NCBI GenBank assembly: GCA_949480205.1
Contig: CASXXK010000001.1
Coordinates: 1 to 64,000, forward strand
Reading direction: 5' to 3'
Length of the DNA: 64,000 nt
Origin: an uncultured Candidatus Saccharibacteria bacterium
Lineage (GTDB): Bacteria; Patescibacteriota; Saccharimonadia; Saccharimonadales; Saccharimonadaceae
Below the pieces are notes generated by a model that saw nothing but the letters and a program-made list of their open reading frames with translations, was not told the origin of the DNA and ran no database searches. This document shows, one piece after another, positions 7,431-15,652 of this stretch; the first letter of the stretch is position 1; every line of letters begins with the position of its first letter. Both the position numbers and the translations under genes were made by a program.

Positions 7431-9659
7431 TCATTCAGGTACATCCACTTTACCCACTGATTGTTCCTTTGATAAATCAGAGCTCGTTTCGATAGAGGTA
7501 CTTGTCCCATCGGGATGTTGGATTACTTTCTCCTCAACTATCTCATCAGTCGGAGCATTATTGCTTGGCGGAGTAGTGTCACCTTCGAAAACAGTCTCGC
7601 CTTCACTCGGTGCGGGACTGGGATTAGGGCTCGGACTGGGGCTCGGAGTTGGAGTCGATGCCGGTGGAGTGTAGTTTTCGGCGTCTTCTACCTCCTGTGC
7701 GATATCCTGTTCCTTGTCAAGACCGGCCTCCTGTTCGCCACCGCCTGCGTCCGCATTCCCCTGATTCACAGGGTCCGCACTGTCATCTTTAGCACCTTCG
7801 CCGTCGTTAGGCCCCGGCGTGGGGCCGGGTGTCGGGCCGGGTCCAGGACCCGGGTTAGGCTCGTCATTGTTGGGCGGGGGTGTATCTTTGCGATACGTTA
7901 CTATCACCGTCCACGGCGCCGCAGGCATCGTGCCTTCTACTACCTTAATATCCGGCGTATAGCCAGCGATTGTCGGCGAAGTCACCTGTCTCCAGGTACC
8001 CGCCTTCAGCTGCTCCGGTCCATAGGTCGGCGCTGCCGTTCCGCCGTTATTCTCATACACATAGTATATAGCAAACGGGTATTTAGTTTCCGTCTTCGAA
8101 GGCGGATTCCGCCGTTCGTATGCGGTTACCGGGAAAATCATCGGACGCATATCGGTTGAATTCACGCCGAGCTTATAGGCCAGCTCACCACCCTTACCAT
8201 AAAGGATTTTGATGAGAGCCTCATACTTGTCGGTGTAATTTGCCGGCACTGCATGCCGCAGTGCGCTTTCCGTCAATCTCGGCAAGCACCAGTGGGTGTC
8301 CGTCCTGATTGCCTTAAAGCCGTTGCTGTGCAGTTCCATGTAGATATTGCAGAGCTGAGCCGTGACGTTCTCAAAATAATCGTCACTGAACGTTGCCGCA
8401 AACTCCGGCCGGTCAGGATTGAAATAATCGGCGTTTTCCGGATATACCAAATGGCATTCCCGTCCAACTGCCTCAGTTTTCGGATTTTTACCTTCAAGGT
8501 TATAATCGTCAATAAAATAACGATCCATCCCATCCAGCACATCCTTAGCCGCCATGTAGATACCATCGCACTCTTTGAATGCGAGATACCACGCTTCGGC
8601 ATAGCCTTCCATATTGACGATCAGGAAGCATACCGTCTCGTCAACCTTAGCCATCTTTTCCTCCAGCGTCAGAGCATTATACTCTTTCTGCCATTCGGTC
8701 CAGTGACCGTCCACCAGCTTTTTAATTGCCTCGTGGTCGTTAAGGTCTATACTCATCAGATCCTCCGCCGTCACCCTGCGTGTGCCCATGGCCTGTTCAA
8801 TCCAGTCATAGTCCACGAATGCAGGTAACGCCAGAATATCGTCCGAGATTTGGCCGTTGTAAGATTTGGTTGACAGATATTCCATCATCCAATCCGCATC
8901 AGCCCAGTCCAAATGGAGCATTGTGTCCATCCGGTACTGTCCAAACCTCCGGTATGCCCAGTTAGCATCAATCTTGATGATTGTGTTTACCGGTACGAAT
9001 GTCTCATCCGGCACAACCATGGTGCTTAACCACGACCAGCCTTTGCTGGCCTCGGCGTAACCTTTATCCCTCAGTTCCTCAGCAGTAGTGATATTTTCAG
9101 CTTTGGGTTCTTCCGTCGCTGATCCATTGCTACTGGTAGTTGCTTCGGGCGTAGGTGTTACCATGTCGGCATTTAAGCCGTTCAGGCTTGCACTTACCGC
9201 ATTCATGGCCGCAGACACAAAACTTTCTGTGTTGGCCAAAGTCTCGGCTTCAGCTGCTCCGTCCTCCGTCGCAGGTGCCGTTGTCGGCTCTGCGGTGGGT
9301 TCCGTTTTGCCAGCATCTCCGCTGGCACCGTTTTCGGGTTCCGAATCGTCTTTCTCGACGATTGTCGCCTGCCCGCCCGTAGCCCCCGAAGTGGGGTCAT
9401 CCGAGCTGGAAGTATTCCTCGTAAAACCGTAAAATACAAAAGCAATTACAGCTACAATGAGAAATACGATTGCGAAGGCCACCGGTACTTTGCAGCGCCT
9501 CCTCTTTTCTGCGGCGATATCAGCCCGCGTAGGCAATAAACCACTTTCCTGCCTCTCGGCAATACTGGGGTCGCTACAACGAACGATTGCGTAAATCACA
9601 TTCGACGCCGCTATAATCAGTGCAAAAGCAGCTATGCACATACATGCTATACTCATCAT
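7431..9659 (-). CDS. Large membrane-anchored protein with MucBP-like segment, 742 aa
   Basis: Two N-terminal hydrophobic helices (about residues 3-26 and 58-80) flank a short cytoplasmic loop; a Thr/Ala/Glu-rich linker (~85-185) leads to a folded region of ~300 residues (about 185-500) with many Trp, Tyr and Asp that I do not recognise. Residues about 515-580 (YYVYENNGGT... to VIVTYRKD) look like a MucBP-type repeat. The remainder is a low-complexity Pro/Gly/Glu/Asp tail. The start ATG follows GGAGGT. The gene has a near-consensus promoter ~210 nt upstream and a hairpin-rich leader. Codon use is more GC-rich than neighbouring housekeeping genes, compatible with transfer. Surface or cell-cell contact role is inferred. 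Confidence 0.6.
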   Translation of the reverse strand: MMSIACMCIAAFALIIAASNVIYAIVRCSDPSIAERQESGLLPTRADIAAEKRRRCKVPVAFAIVFLIVAVIAFVFYGFTRNTSSSDDPTSGATGGQATIVEKDDSEPENGASGDAGKTEPTAEPTTAPATEDGAAEAETLANTESFVSAAMNAVSASLNGLNADMVTPTPEATTSSNGSATEEPKAENITTAEELRDKGYAEASKGWSWLSTMVVPDETFVPVNTIIKIDANWAYRRFGQYRMDTMLHLDWADADWMMEYLSTKSYNGQISDDILALPAFVDYDWIEQAMGTRRVTAEDLMSIDLNDHEAIKKLVDGHWTEWQKEYNALTLEEKMAKVDETVCFLIVNMEGYAEAWYLAFKECDGIYMAAKDVLDGMDRYFIDDYNLEGKNPKTEAVGRECHLVYPENADYFNPDRPEFAATFSDDYFENVTAQLCNIYMELHSNGFKAIRTDTHWCLPRLTESALRHAVPANYTDKYEALIKILYGKGGELAYKLGVNSTDMRPMIFPVTAYERRNPPSKTETKYPFAIYYVYENNGGTAAPTYGPEQLKAGTWRQVTSPTIAGYTPDIKVVEGTMPAAPWTVIVTYRKDTPPPNNDEPNPGPGPGPTPGPTPGPNDGEGAKDDSADPVNQGNADAGGGEQEAGLDKEQDIAQEVEDAENYTPPASTPTPSPSPSPNPSPAPSEGETVFEGDTTPPSNNAPTDEIVEEKVIQHPDGTSTSIETSSDLSKEQSVGKVDVPE

Positions 9660-9695
9660 AGTTTTACCTCCATTTTTCTATTTTTGATATGTTAA

Positions 9696-9801
9696 GAATA
9701 GGAGGTACCAACTCCTATTCAAGTAGAAGTTGGTGAGGCTGACGCCTCAAATCTATGTTAAATGATTAGCTTCATTTTCTCAGATACATGTTGTATCTGA
9801 G
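9696..9801 (-). other. Hairpin array in the leader of the 742-aa protein gene
   Basis: Perfect stems GAATAGGAG/CTCCTATTC (9696-9720, loop GTACCAA), GAGGC/GCCTC (9735-9748) and CTCAGATAC/GTATCTGAG (9779-9801, loop ATGTT) lie between the promoter (9868-9896) and the ATG (9659). They are in the untranslated leader and could act in attenuation, stability or translation control. Confidence 0.6.
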
Positions 9802-9867
9802 ATGATTCGATTGTTGTAAATGGACATCTATACGGACACAATTGCTCGGTTCGTACCGACTAATTCC

Positions 9868-9896
9868 ATTGTAGCACACATGCTTAAAAAAGTCAA
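9868..9896 (-). promoter_or_regulatory. Near-consensus promoter for the 742-aa protein gene
   Basis: TTGACT (9891-9896) and TACAAT (9868-9873) on the minus strand are separated by exactly 17 nt, with TGTGC before the -10. Leader length to the ATG is about 200 nt. Confidence 0.8.
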
Positions 9897-10102
9897 GTGT
9901 TTTATCATAAATTAGCACAAGTGTAATGAAAATGGCGGTTTCTCTGTTATTTTGGGAGTTTTCCACAGATTTTCGCTATGCTTATAAATCCCCATTCCGC
10001 TTATTTTTAGGGGTGAGCAATAATTTGACGATTTTGTACTATAATTGTTATGTTTATTAGTATGTAATTGTAGCGCAAAACTGTCAAAATTTAGGCAAAA
10101 GT
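9897..10102. other. Intergenic stretch without a gene
   Basis: AT-rich DNA between the promoter of the 742-aa gene and the terminator of the next gene. A TATAAT occurs near 10040 on the plus strand but no -35 or downstream frame supports a promoter. Nothing else is visible. Confidence 0.5.
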
Positions 10103-10133
10103 AAAGGCCCCATCAACATGCGATGGAGCCTTT
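10103..10133 (-). terminator. Terminator of the 465-aa accessory gene
   Basis: AAAGGCCCCATC (10103-10114) pairs with GATGGAGCCTTT (10122-10133) with one mismatch; on the minus strand the stem is followed by ACTTTTG. Confidence 0.65.
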
Positions 10134-10215
10134 CACGGAGGAATCTGATGGAACTTTGATTCCAGCATTTGTCGTAGTCGTGGGTCGCCACGGCAGCTCG
10201 TAGGCCGCTCCATGG

Positions 10216-11613
10216 CTAATTACCCTGATTGATACGCCTGATCTCAGCGTCCAGGAAGCCCATTAAATATTTCGGGATCGGCTGCTGACTGTTCTTGGAA
10301 TACTCCATGATAAGGTCTATGATGTCGTAATCACAAAGATTCATACCGCCCAGCGGCTGACCAGGCTCGAAATCTCTCTGAGCCTCAGGCTCACCCGCAA
10401 ATACGGTAAGTTTCCACTCTGTGGGGGTTATCGCCGAAAATTTCATTCCATACTGCTTCCGCAAGCGTTCGCACATCTGCGCGGTCGTACCTTTACCAGG
10501 GCCACCGCTGGTGGGTGCTGATACGGGTGCCGGCGTAGGTGCGGGCGAAGTTTTCTGGCTACTATTGTTGCCTGCAGCGGAGTCGGGGGTGTCTGAAGAG
10601 TTTGCCTTCTGCCAGTCTTCCCATTTCTTCTGAGCCATAGCTACATACGGTTTACACCAGCTTGTCACACCGAGACTTCTTACAATCTCGTCGTCCGACA
10701 TGCCGCCGTCACGCATTCCTTTGACTCTGTTGGTGAACTGCAGGCGCAAAGACTCGTTCTCCTCGGCCTGCATAACTTCCGTTAAGAAATCCAGTACGGT
10801 TTTTCCTCCCTGTACGGGCGGTGCCGTTACAGCAACGCCGCCGTACTTCTTGTCAACATAGTCGTTGTAAGCCTGCACCTCTCCCTGCAGAAACTCGACA
10901 ACCTGACTGAACAGGTAGCCAAGTTCACGGGCTTCTTTCTCGGGCATTTCTTCCGTTACTTTGTCTGAAAAGTTACAGGTAACCCCCATGAAAGGCTTCT
11001 GATCGCTTACACCGAAGTAAGTCACCGGCATGACGTTATTGGTCTTACCGACTTCCGGCACAACTTTGGTGTATTTTTTTACACCGCTCGCTGCGTAGTA
11101 GTCAGTAAAAGCTTCTGCCAGCTGCCTGAAAGCCTTGCGGAAGCGTCTTACAATACCGCTGCCTTCTCCTCCGGAATCTTTGCTCTCATAACGCTCACAT
11201 ATATCGGAGCCGTCAATGAAAAACTCGACCACTGCGTTGGGAAAATCCTGCTTTTCTTTCTTCGGCAGATTGTTCCAATCGCTAAATGCTATGACATCCG
11301 TATTTTCACAGTTGTCATACCAGTCGGTTGCAAACAGGTACCGGAAGGTTGCGCCCTCTCTGAAAAAGAGATCATCCAGCTGCAGAATGACGATTTCCTT
11401 CTTCTCATTTTTGGAGATAATCTCCTGCAGAGTATCATCGTCAATTACCCCTACGGCATACAGCCACGCCAAGCGGCTGATCTGCTTGTCCAGTTCCTCA
11501 ATGCTGTAGTTCTGAAACAATGCAATCTGCCGTTCCGTTGTGTGACTGTTGCGCGTACTGATACTGCCGCCGTTCTGGCCGTTTTTGCTTAACCAAGAAA
11601 TTTTGATTCCCAT
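10216..11613 (-). CDS. Accessory protein of unknown function, 465 aa
   Basis: I chose the ATG at 11613 because GGAGG lies 7 nt upstream; an earlier in-frame codon at 11634 lacks a site. The protein is soluble, without signal peptide or membrane helices. It has a helical, acidic N-terminal half (about residues 30-290), a Ser/Pro/Thr-rich linker (about 330-370) and a ~90-residue C-terminal module (MCERLRKQYGMKFSAITPTE... to the end). I do not recognise any domain. It has its own strong promoter and a hairpin-rich leader, like its two neighbours, and similar GC-rich codon use. The three genes may form one acquired set. Confidence 0.6.
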   Translation of the reverse strand: MGIKISWLSKNGQNGGSISTRNSHTTERQIALFQNYSIEELDKQISRLAWLYAVGVIDDDTLQEIISKNEKKEIVILQLDDLFFREGATFRYLFATDWYDNCENTDVIAFSDWNNLPKKEKQDFPNAVVEFFIDGSDICERYESKDSGGEGSGIVRRFRKAFRQLAEAFTDYYAASGVKKYTKVVPEVGKTNNVMPVTYFGVSDQKPFMGVTCNFSDKVTEEMPEKEARELGYLFSQVVEFLQGEVQAYNDYVDKKYGGVAVTAPPVQGGKTVLDFLTEVMQAEENESLRLQFTNRVKGMRDGGMSDDEIVRSLGVTSWCKPYVAMAQKKWEDWQKANSSDTPDSAAGNNSSQKTSPAPTPAPVSAPTSGGPGKGTTAQMCERLRKQYGMKFSAITPTEWKLTVFAGEPEAQRDFEPGQPLGGMNLCDYDIIDLIMEYSKNSQQPIPKYLMGFLDAEIRRINQGN

Positions 11614-11637
11614 TAATTTCCTCCTATCTGTCAACGC

Positions 11638-11727
11638 TGCCTTCTCTTGAAGGCAGGACTAAGCTTGACCTCGTAAATATAGGTCAAAACTTCAAGTTAC
11701 CGAATCTGAAGACATATTTTCAGATTC
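11638..11727 (-). other. Hairpin array in the leader of the 465-aa gene
   Basis: Perfect stems TGCCTTC/GAAGGCA (11638-11655), TTGACCT/AGGTCAA (11665-11687) and GAATCTGAA/TTCAGATTC (11702-11727) fill the ~115-nt leader. Confidence 0.6.
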
Positions 11728-11733
11728 CCTTCC

Positions 11734-11762
11734 ATGATAGCACAGATATCCAAAATTGTCAA
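11734..11762 (-). promoter_or_regulatory. Near-consensus promoter for the 465-aa gene
   Basis: TTGACA (11757-11762) and TATCAT (11734-11739) on the minus strand, 17-nt spacer ending TGTGC. Confidence 0.8.
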
Positions 11763-11854
11763 GTGTTTTGGCATAAGTTTTGCCGTTATTTTGCGTTATA
11801 AATACAGCTCAATCTGTTATGCATAAGAATTTTAGTTGCAAAAACACAAAAATA

Positions 11855-11874
11855 GGGGTGTCGTATGACACCCC
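11855..11874 (-). terminator. Terminator of the 289-aa gene
   Basis: GGGGTGTC (11855-11862) pairs with GACACCCC (11867-11874); on the minus strand the stem is followed by TATTTTTGTGTTTTTG. Confidence 0.85.
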
Positions 11875-11892
11875 GTGGTGAGATCGGTATGT

Positions 11893-12762
11893 TTAACTGG
11901 CGGTGATTCTGGTTGCTGCCATCCGTTTTAAGGCATCGATTTGTTCCTGTGACAAATCGTCATAGTCTTTACAATTATGATGCTGCAAATACCATTTCAG
12001 ATATGCGGGTGGTAATCTCAACTCGGCAATCTGTTCTTCCACAGACAATTTTGGCTGCGTCTGGGACGTTTCCGGCGGATCCGGCTGCTGTTTGTCCAGT
12101 TCAGCCTGGACAGCTTTGGTATCTATCTCTTTGGTAGGAGCATTTCTTTGGTCTGACGGGAGCATTCCGACCACATTATTGCCTAAGTGTACCGGTTCAT
12201 ACTCCTGTGTGTCGCCCAATGCAGGCTGAGGCCTGGGTGATGAACTCTTGCTTGACACGATTTTGGTCCCCGGAGGAAGCACGCCACTTTTAGCCAATGT
12301 CTTATTTACTTTCTTAAGTATAGCCTGCGTCTCGGCCTGTTGCTCTTTTTCGGATGCTGCGCGTTCTTGGCGCTCTTTGATAGCTTGCTGCACTGTTGTC
12401 AAATCCTCCACGGAAAGCTCCGGGAGTTCCCCGTCCTGTTTCGCAAAAAGATTTTCACTTTCGTCAAAGCCGTCGTACAATAGATCATTAATGATAGCTT
12501 CTATGTCCTTGACGACCGCGTCGCAAAGCCGTTCGTGGTTGGCTGTCATAATGCTATTATGCGCTACCGTAGCAACTCCCAGAACGACGACCGCAATCAC
12601 GATCACCCCCAGAGATAATTCCCCGGCAATTACCGGATCTTTGGATACGTGGATAAAAAGCATAGCAGACAGCAACGTGGCCACAATTACCGCCAATACG
12701 ATAATATAAACCTTGGTAAAACCTGACTGTCGTTGCCACCAACTGGTATGTTTTTGTTTCAT
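11893..12762 (-). CDS. Membrane protein of unknown function, 289 aa
   Basis: Two N-terminal transmembrane helices (about residues 16-38 and 46-68) are followed by a ~220-residue cytoplasmic part with charged helices (about 80-155), a Pro/Gln-rich linker and a helical C-terminal module (VEEQIAELRLPPAYLKWYLQ...). A GGGAGGG site lies about 9 nt before the ATG. Its strong promoter is at 12884-12912. No family recognised. The two-helix N-terminus plus soluble tail resembles the layout of the 742-aa protein encoded nearby on the same strand. Confidence 0.6.
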   Translation of the reverse strand: MKQKHTSWWQRQSGFTKVYIIVLAVIVATLLSAMLFIHVSKDPVIAGELSLGVIVIAVVVLGVATVAHNSIMTANHERLCDAVVKDIEAIINDLLYDGFDESENLFAKQDGELPELSVEDLTTVQQAIKERQERAASEKEQQAETQAILKKVNKTLAKSGVLPPGTKIVSSKSSSPRPQPALGDTQEYEPVHLGNNVVGMLPSDQRNAPTKEIDTKAVQAELDKQQPDPPETSQTQPKLSVEEQIAELRLPPAYLKWYLQHHNCKDYDDLSQEQIDALKRMAATRITAS

Positions 12763-12883
12763 ATGATGAAGCCCTCCCTTTTCCGTGATTTTGTCTATTT
12801 CAATCTATATGAAAGTAATCTATATTATTAACGTACTACGTCCTGCTCCCCGATCTCTGGATAGAACGCACCACTGTGACTTA

Positions 12884-12912
12884 TTTATAGCACACATTTT
12901 GTTTATAGTCAA
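12884..12912 (-). promoter_or_regulatory. Near-consensus promoter for the 289-aa gene
   Basis: TTGACT (12907-12912) and TATAAA (12884-12889) on the minus strand with a 17-nt spacer ending TGTGC. Confidence 0.75.
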
Positions 12913-12974
12913 CCATTGTAACAGAGTAAGCATTGGCGTCAAATAAGTTTTCTTCTATTTTTGATTTTTTATGC

Positions 12975-12980
12975 TATAAT
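12975..12980 (+). promoter_or_regulatory. -10 of the tRNA-His/tRNA-Gly unit
   Basis: TATAAT with extended TATGC in front, 17 nt before the first tRNA nucleotide; a weak TTGATT-like -35 lies too close upstream. Confidence 0.6.
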
Positions 12981-12996
12981 GAAATTACTCCCCACT

Positions 12997-13074
12997 GGTG
13001 GGATTAGCTCAGATGGTTAGAGCGTCTGATTGTGGTCCAGAAGGTCGCTGGTTCGATCCCAGTATCCCACCCCA
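12997..13074 (+). tRNA. tRNA-His (GTG)
   Basis: Acceptor GTGGGAT pairs with ATCCCAC, anticodon loop TTGTGGT, encoded CCA. The extra 5' G at 12997 opposite discriminator C is the usual His identity pair. Confidence 0.92.
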
Positions 13075-13083
13075 GGAGTGCTT

Positions 13084-13158
13084 GCGAGTGTAGTACAGCG
13101 GTTAGTATGCAAGTTTTCCAAACTTGAGATCAGAGTTCGATTCTCTGCACTCGCACCA
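13084..13158 (+). tRNA. tRNA-Gly (TCC)
   Basis: Acceptor GCGAGTG/CACTCGC, anticodon arm CAAGT-TTTCCAA-ACTTG with anticodon TCC, encoded CCA. Nine bases after tRNA-His, so cotranscribed. Confidence 0.92.
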
Positions 13159-13162
13159 AGTA

Positions 13163-13191
13163 TTGACTTTTTAGATAAAGTATGCTACAAT
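13163..13191 (+). promoter_or_regulatory. Orphan near-consensus promoter
   Basis: TTGACT (13163-13168), 17 nt, TACAAT (13186-13191), with TATGC before the -10. It points into a terminator that begins about 10 nt later, with no gene between. It may be the remnant of a lost gene's promoter. Confidence 0.6.
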
Positions 13192-13201
13192 TAAGTTATA
13201 A

Positions 13202-13222
13202 GGGCGTTTCAGCCCGTTTTTT
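13202..13222 (+). terminator. Terminator after the tRNA pair
   Basis: GGGC-GTTTCA-GCCC followed by GTTTTTTG. It serves the tRNA transcript and stops any transcript from the orphan promoter. Confidence 0.75.
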
Positions 13223-13233
13223 GTTAATATAGA

Positions 13234-14715
13234 TTATTGGAAGAAACAGAGGTAGGCTGCAGCGCCAACCACGGCACCAAGAATAATCGTGAAAAGCACG
13301 AGGAAGAAAAGTGGTACTTTGGAGCGACGGCTGGCTGGCACAATCACTGTAGGACGCTGCGGCAATTCTTGGCGCACGTCGGATTTGGACTTCTTCTTGG
13401 CATAAACATTCTTGCGCCCAGATTTGCTGGATTTTTCGTCGATCACAGGACGTGCGATTTTGGTGTAACCAGGAGCTGAATTGTCTGAAAGTGGACGTTT
13501 TTCCACATTCACAGACTTAAGGAAAGGCGACTGCCCACCCAAAGCATAACGATTATTGTCAACTGGCTTGGACTGTTTTTTGGTGCTAAAACTGTAGTTA
13601 GAGGTGTTATCGGCCTTGATACTCGGAGCAGGTTTTGTGGAGCCATGATAATCATAAGCCTCTGCTTCGGCAATAGCATGATGTGAAGGGTTAAGCTTGG
13701 GCGGCGTAGCAATCACGTACGAGTTGTCGCCTGATACGCCAGCTGGCGTAACGCTGGCATAACCTTTGGGTGCAGACCGAAACTTGGGCTTGGGGCTAAG
13801 CGCCGAAGCCGCTGCCGCTGGCCAGAGTGGCGCGGCATTAGATTTCGCTGTGCGCGACATAGCACCGGAGCGGCTAGCGCCACCCAGCATTTGTGGGTCA
13901 CGCGAGGAGCCAGTTGGACGCGGCACGCGAACTGGAGCTGTTGGAGAGGATTTTACAACCTGCGCTGGCGCTTTTGACAGAGACTTAGGTATAATCTGTA
14001 CCGGTAGTACACCATCATTGGACGAGGCTGGGAGCTGCTTTTCTTTGTTTGCCAAACGTTTGACGGCTTGACCAGGATTAATCGTGTTGGGTTGGATAAT
14101 TTGAACGTCACTAGGCTGGCGAGCAATCAGGCCAGCTTTACGTTTGATACCACCAACCGGCCGCGCCACACGCGCCATGCGAGCATTGGGCGGCAAGACT
14201 ACTGGGGTTGGCTTGGGCTTGGCGGATGACCCCAGCTTGAGCGAAGTGCGAATTACGGGAATTTCCTGCTTGGATTCAGTAGCTTTGGCTGGCTTAGCCA
14301 TTGATTTTAGGCGTGACGCCAATGGGTCGGCGGACTCTGTGGACTGTACCTTCTCTACGGGTGGCTTAGGCGACTCGGCGCGTTGCAGCAAGGCCGCAGC
14401 CGACGTGCGCGAGGTATCGATATTTTTCTCGACGTTCTTTTGAATTGAACCATGATGCAAGTTGGAGGCCGATTTAGCATTACGGCCAGCACCTTGGCTA
14501 GCAGCATTCACGGCTTCACGGGCCGACGGCATCAAAACTGGCTCGGTCTTGCGTTTTTGTTCGGCATACATGGCGTTGATAGCGACTTTGGCCGAAGTTA
14601 CTGGCACTGGTGGTTCCGAAGGCTGATTGGGTTTCTCAGATTTTTTGGCCACAAAATCCATCTGGCGATGTTGCAAGTTGCGCGTTCCAGATTGATTTGA
14701 TGTGGCGGAGTCCAT
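13234..14715 (-). CDS. Pro/Lys/Ser-rich protein with C-terminal membrane anchor, 493 aa
   Basis: Almost the whole protein is low-complexity, basic and rich in Pro, Ala, Ser and Lys, so probably disordered. The last ~25 residues form one hydrophobic helix (FFLVLFTIILGAVVGAAAYL) preceded by Arg/Lys, giving a tail-anchored cytoplasmic protein. Its ATG overlaps the tpiA stop by one base (TAATG), so it is coupled to tpiA. No enzymatic motif is present. I do not recognise the family; a scaffolding or envelope-linked role is only a guess. Confidence 0.65.
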   Translation of the reverse strand: MDSATSNQSGTRNLQHRQMDFVAKKSEKPNQPSEPPVPVTSAKVAINAMYAEQKRKTEPVLMPSAREAVNAASQGAGRNAKSASNLHHGSIQKNVEKNIDTSRTSAAALLQRAESPKPPVEKVQSTESADPLASRLKSMAKPAKATESKQEIPVIRTSLKLGSSAKPKPTPVVLPPNARMARVARPVGGIKRKAGLIARQPSDVQIIQPNTINPGQAVKRLANKEKQLPASSNDGVLPVQIIPKSLSKAPAQVVKSSPTAPVRVPRPTGSSRDPQMLGGASRSGAMSRTAKSNAAPLWPAAAASALSPKPKFRSAPKGYASVTPAGVSGDNSYVIATPPKLNPSHHAIAEAEAYDYHGSTKPAPSIKADNTSNYSFSTKKQSKPVDNNRYALGGQSPFLKSVNVEKRPLSDNSAPGYTKIARPVIDEKSSKSGRKNVYAKKKSKSDVRQELPQRPTVIVPASRRSKVPLFFLVLFTIILGAVVGAAAYLCFFQ

Positions 14716-15485
14716 TAATCTTGTACCTTCTTCGCGGTTTCGATAATATCTACAAATTGATCTGCAATCAGACTAGCCCCACCCACCAGCAAACCATTGA
14801 TGCCTGGAACCGTGAGATAGGCCCCAGCGTTGGAGGGATTAACACTACCACCGTAGAGCACGGGGATTGCTTTGGCTACGTCTTCACCATAAGTATCCGC
14901 CAAAGTACGGCGAATAAAACCTGTGATTTCGGCGATTTCGTCTGGAGAGGCCAAATGCGCGCCAGTCGTGGTGCTAATCGCCCAAATTGGCTCATAAGCA
15001 ATAATTACTTTGGAAATATCTTCAGCCGAAACCTCCGATAGTCCGCCCAAAAGTTGGTCGCGCACCACATCGTGAGTTTCGCCAAAAGTATGCTCGGTCT
15101 CGGTCTCACCGATGCAAAGAATCGGTGTAATTTGATTGCGCAAAGCCGCTGCTACAGAGGCGCGAATATCCTTATCGCTCATATGGAAGAGTTGCCGGCG
15201 CTCCGAATGACCAATAATACAATAGTCAACAATCCCACGCAACTGCGTAAAGGAAATTTCACCGGTGTAGGCACCAAAATCATGCGGATTGGCTGACTGT
15301 GCTGCCAGACGTAATTTCTTGCGGTCGACCTGTAGCGACAATGGTTGCAATGCGATAGCGGATGGCGCGACAATTACTTCGACACTCCGGTACTGTCGAA
15401 TCTTTTGCGTAAGTTTGTGAAGATAGACGGAAGACTCGCCGACCGAAAAGTTCATCTTCCAGTTGCCCACGATATATGATTTCAT
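14715..15485 (-). CDS. tpiA: Triosephosphate isomerase
   Basis: Interconverts dihydroxyacetone phosphate and glyceraldehyde 3-phosphate in glycolysis. All active-site motifs are present: GNWKMN at the N-terminus (catalytic Lys), IGHSERR (catalytic His), AYEPIWAI (catalytic Glu) and LYGGSV near the C-terminus for phosphate binding. At 256 aa the length is normal. The transcript is probably leaderless: TGTGCTATAAT ends 6 nt before the ATG. The downstream 493-aa gene overlaps it by one base. Confidence 0.95.
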   Translation of the reverse strand: MKSYIVGNWKMNFSVGESSVYLHKLTQKIRQYRSVEVIVAPSAIALQPLSLQVDRKKLRLAAQSANPHDFGAYTGEISFTQLRGIVDYCIIGHSERRQLFHMSDKDIRASVAAALRNQITPILCIGETETEHTFGETHDVVRDQLLGGLSEVSAEDISKVIIAYEPIWAISTTTGAHLASPDEIAEITGFIRRTLADTYGEDVAKAIPVLYGGSVNPSNAGAYLTVPGINGLLVGGASLIADQFVDIIETAKKVQD

Positions 15486-15523
15486 AGTTTAATTATAGCA
15501 CAAGTAGCAGAAAATCGCCTAAC

Positions 15524-15552
15524 TTGACAAAAATGAGAATGTGTGCTAAAAT
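15524..15552 (+). promoter_or_regulatory. Near-consensus promoter for the 336-aa gene
   Basis: TTGACA (15524-15529), 17 nt ending TGTGC, TAAAAT (15547-15552). Almost the same sequence is found at 19074-19102. The leader to the ATG is about 95 nt. Confidence 0.85.
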
Positions 15553-15652
15553 GAAAGTATAAGCCTCTCGTTAGGCGCTATCTGTAGTGCAAAAAACAAG
15601 CGGCAGAACCTGTATAATTTGTTTCAAGCTAAAAAATCATGGGAGGGATGAA

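Noticed and set aside
7515-8159. 214-aa plus-strand frame inside the 742-aa gene
   Set aside because: It is an Arg-rich shadow of the real gene on the other strand, caused by GC-rich Pro/Gly codons.
15587-15652. Longer N-terminus of the 336-aa protein
   Set aside because: The extra 22 codons lack a ribosome site and lie in the leader; the ATG at 15653 has GGGAGGG.
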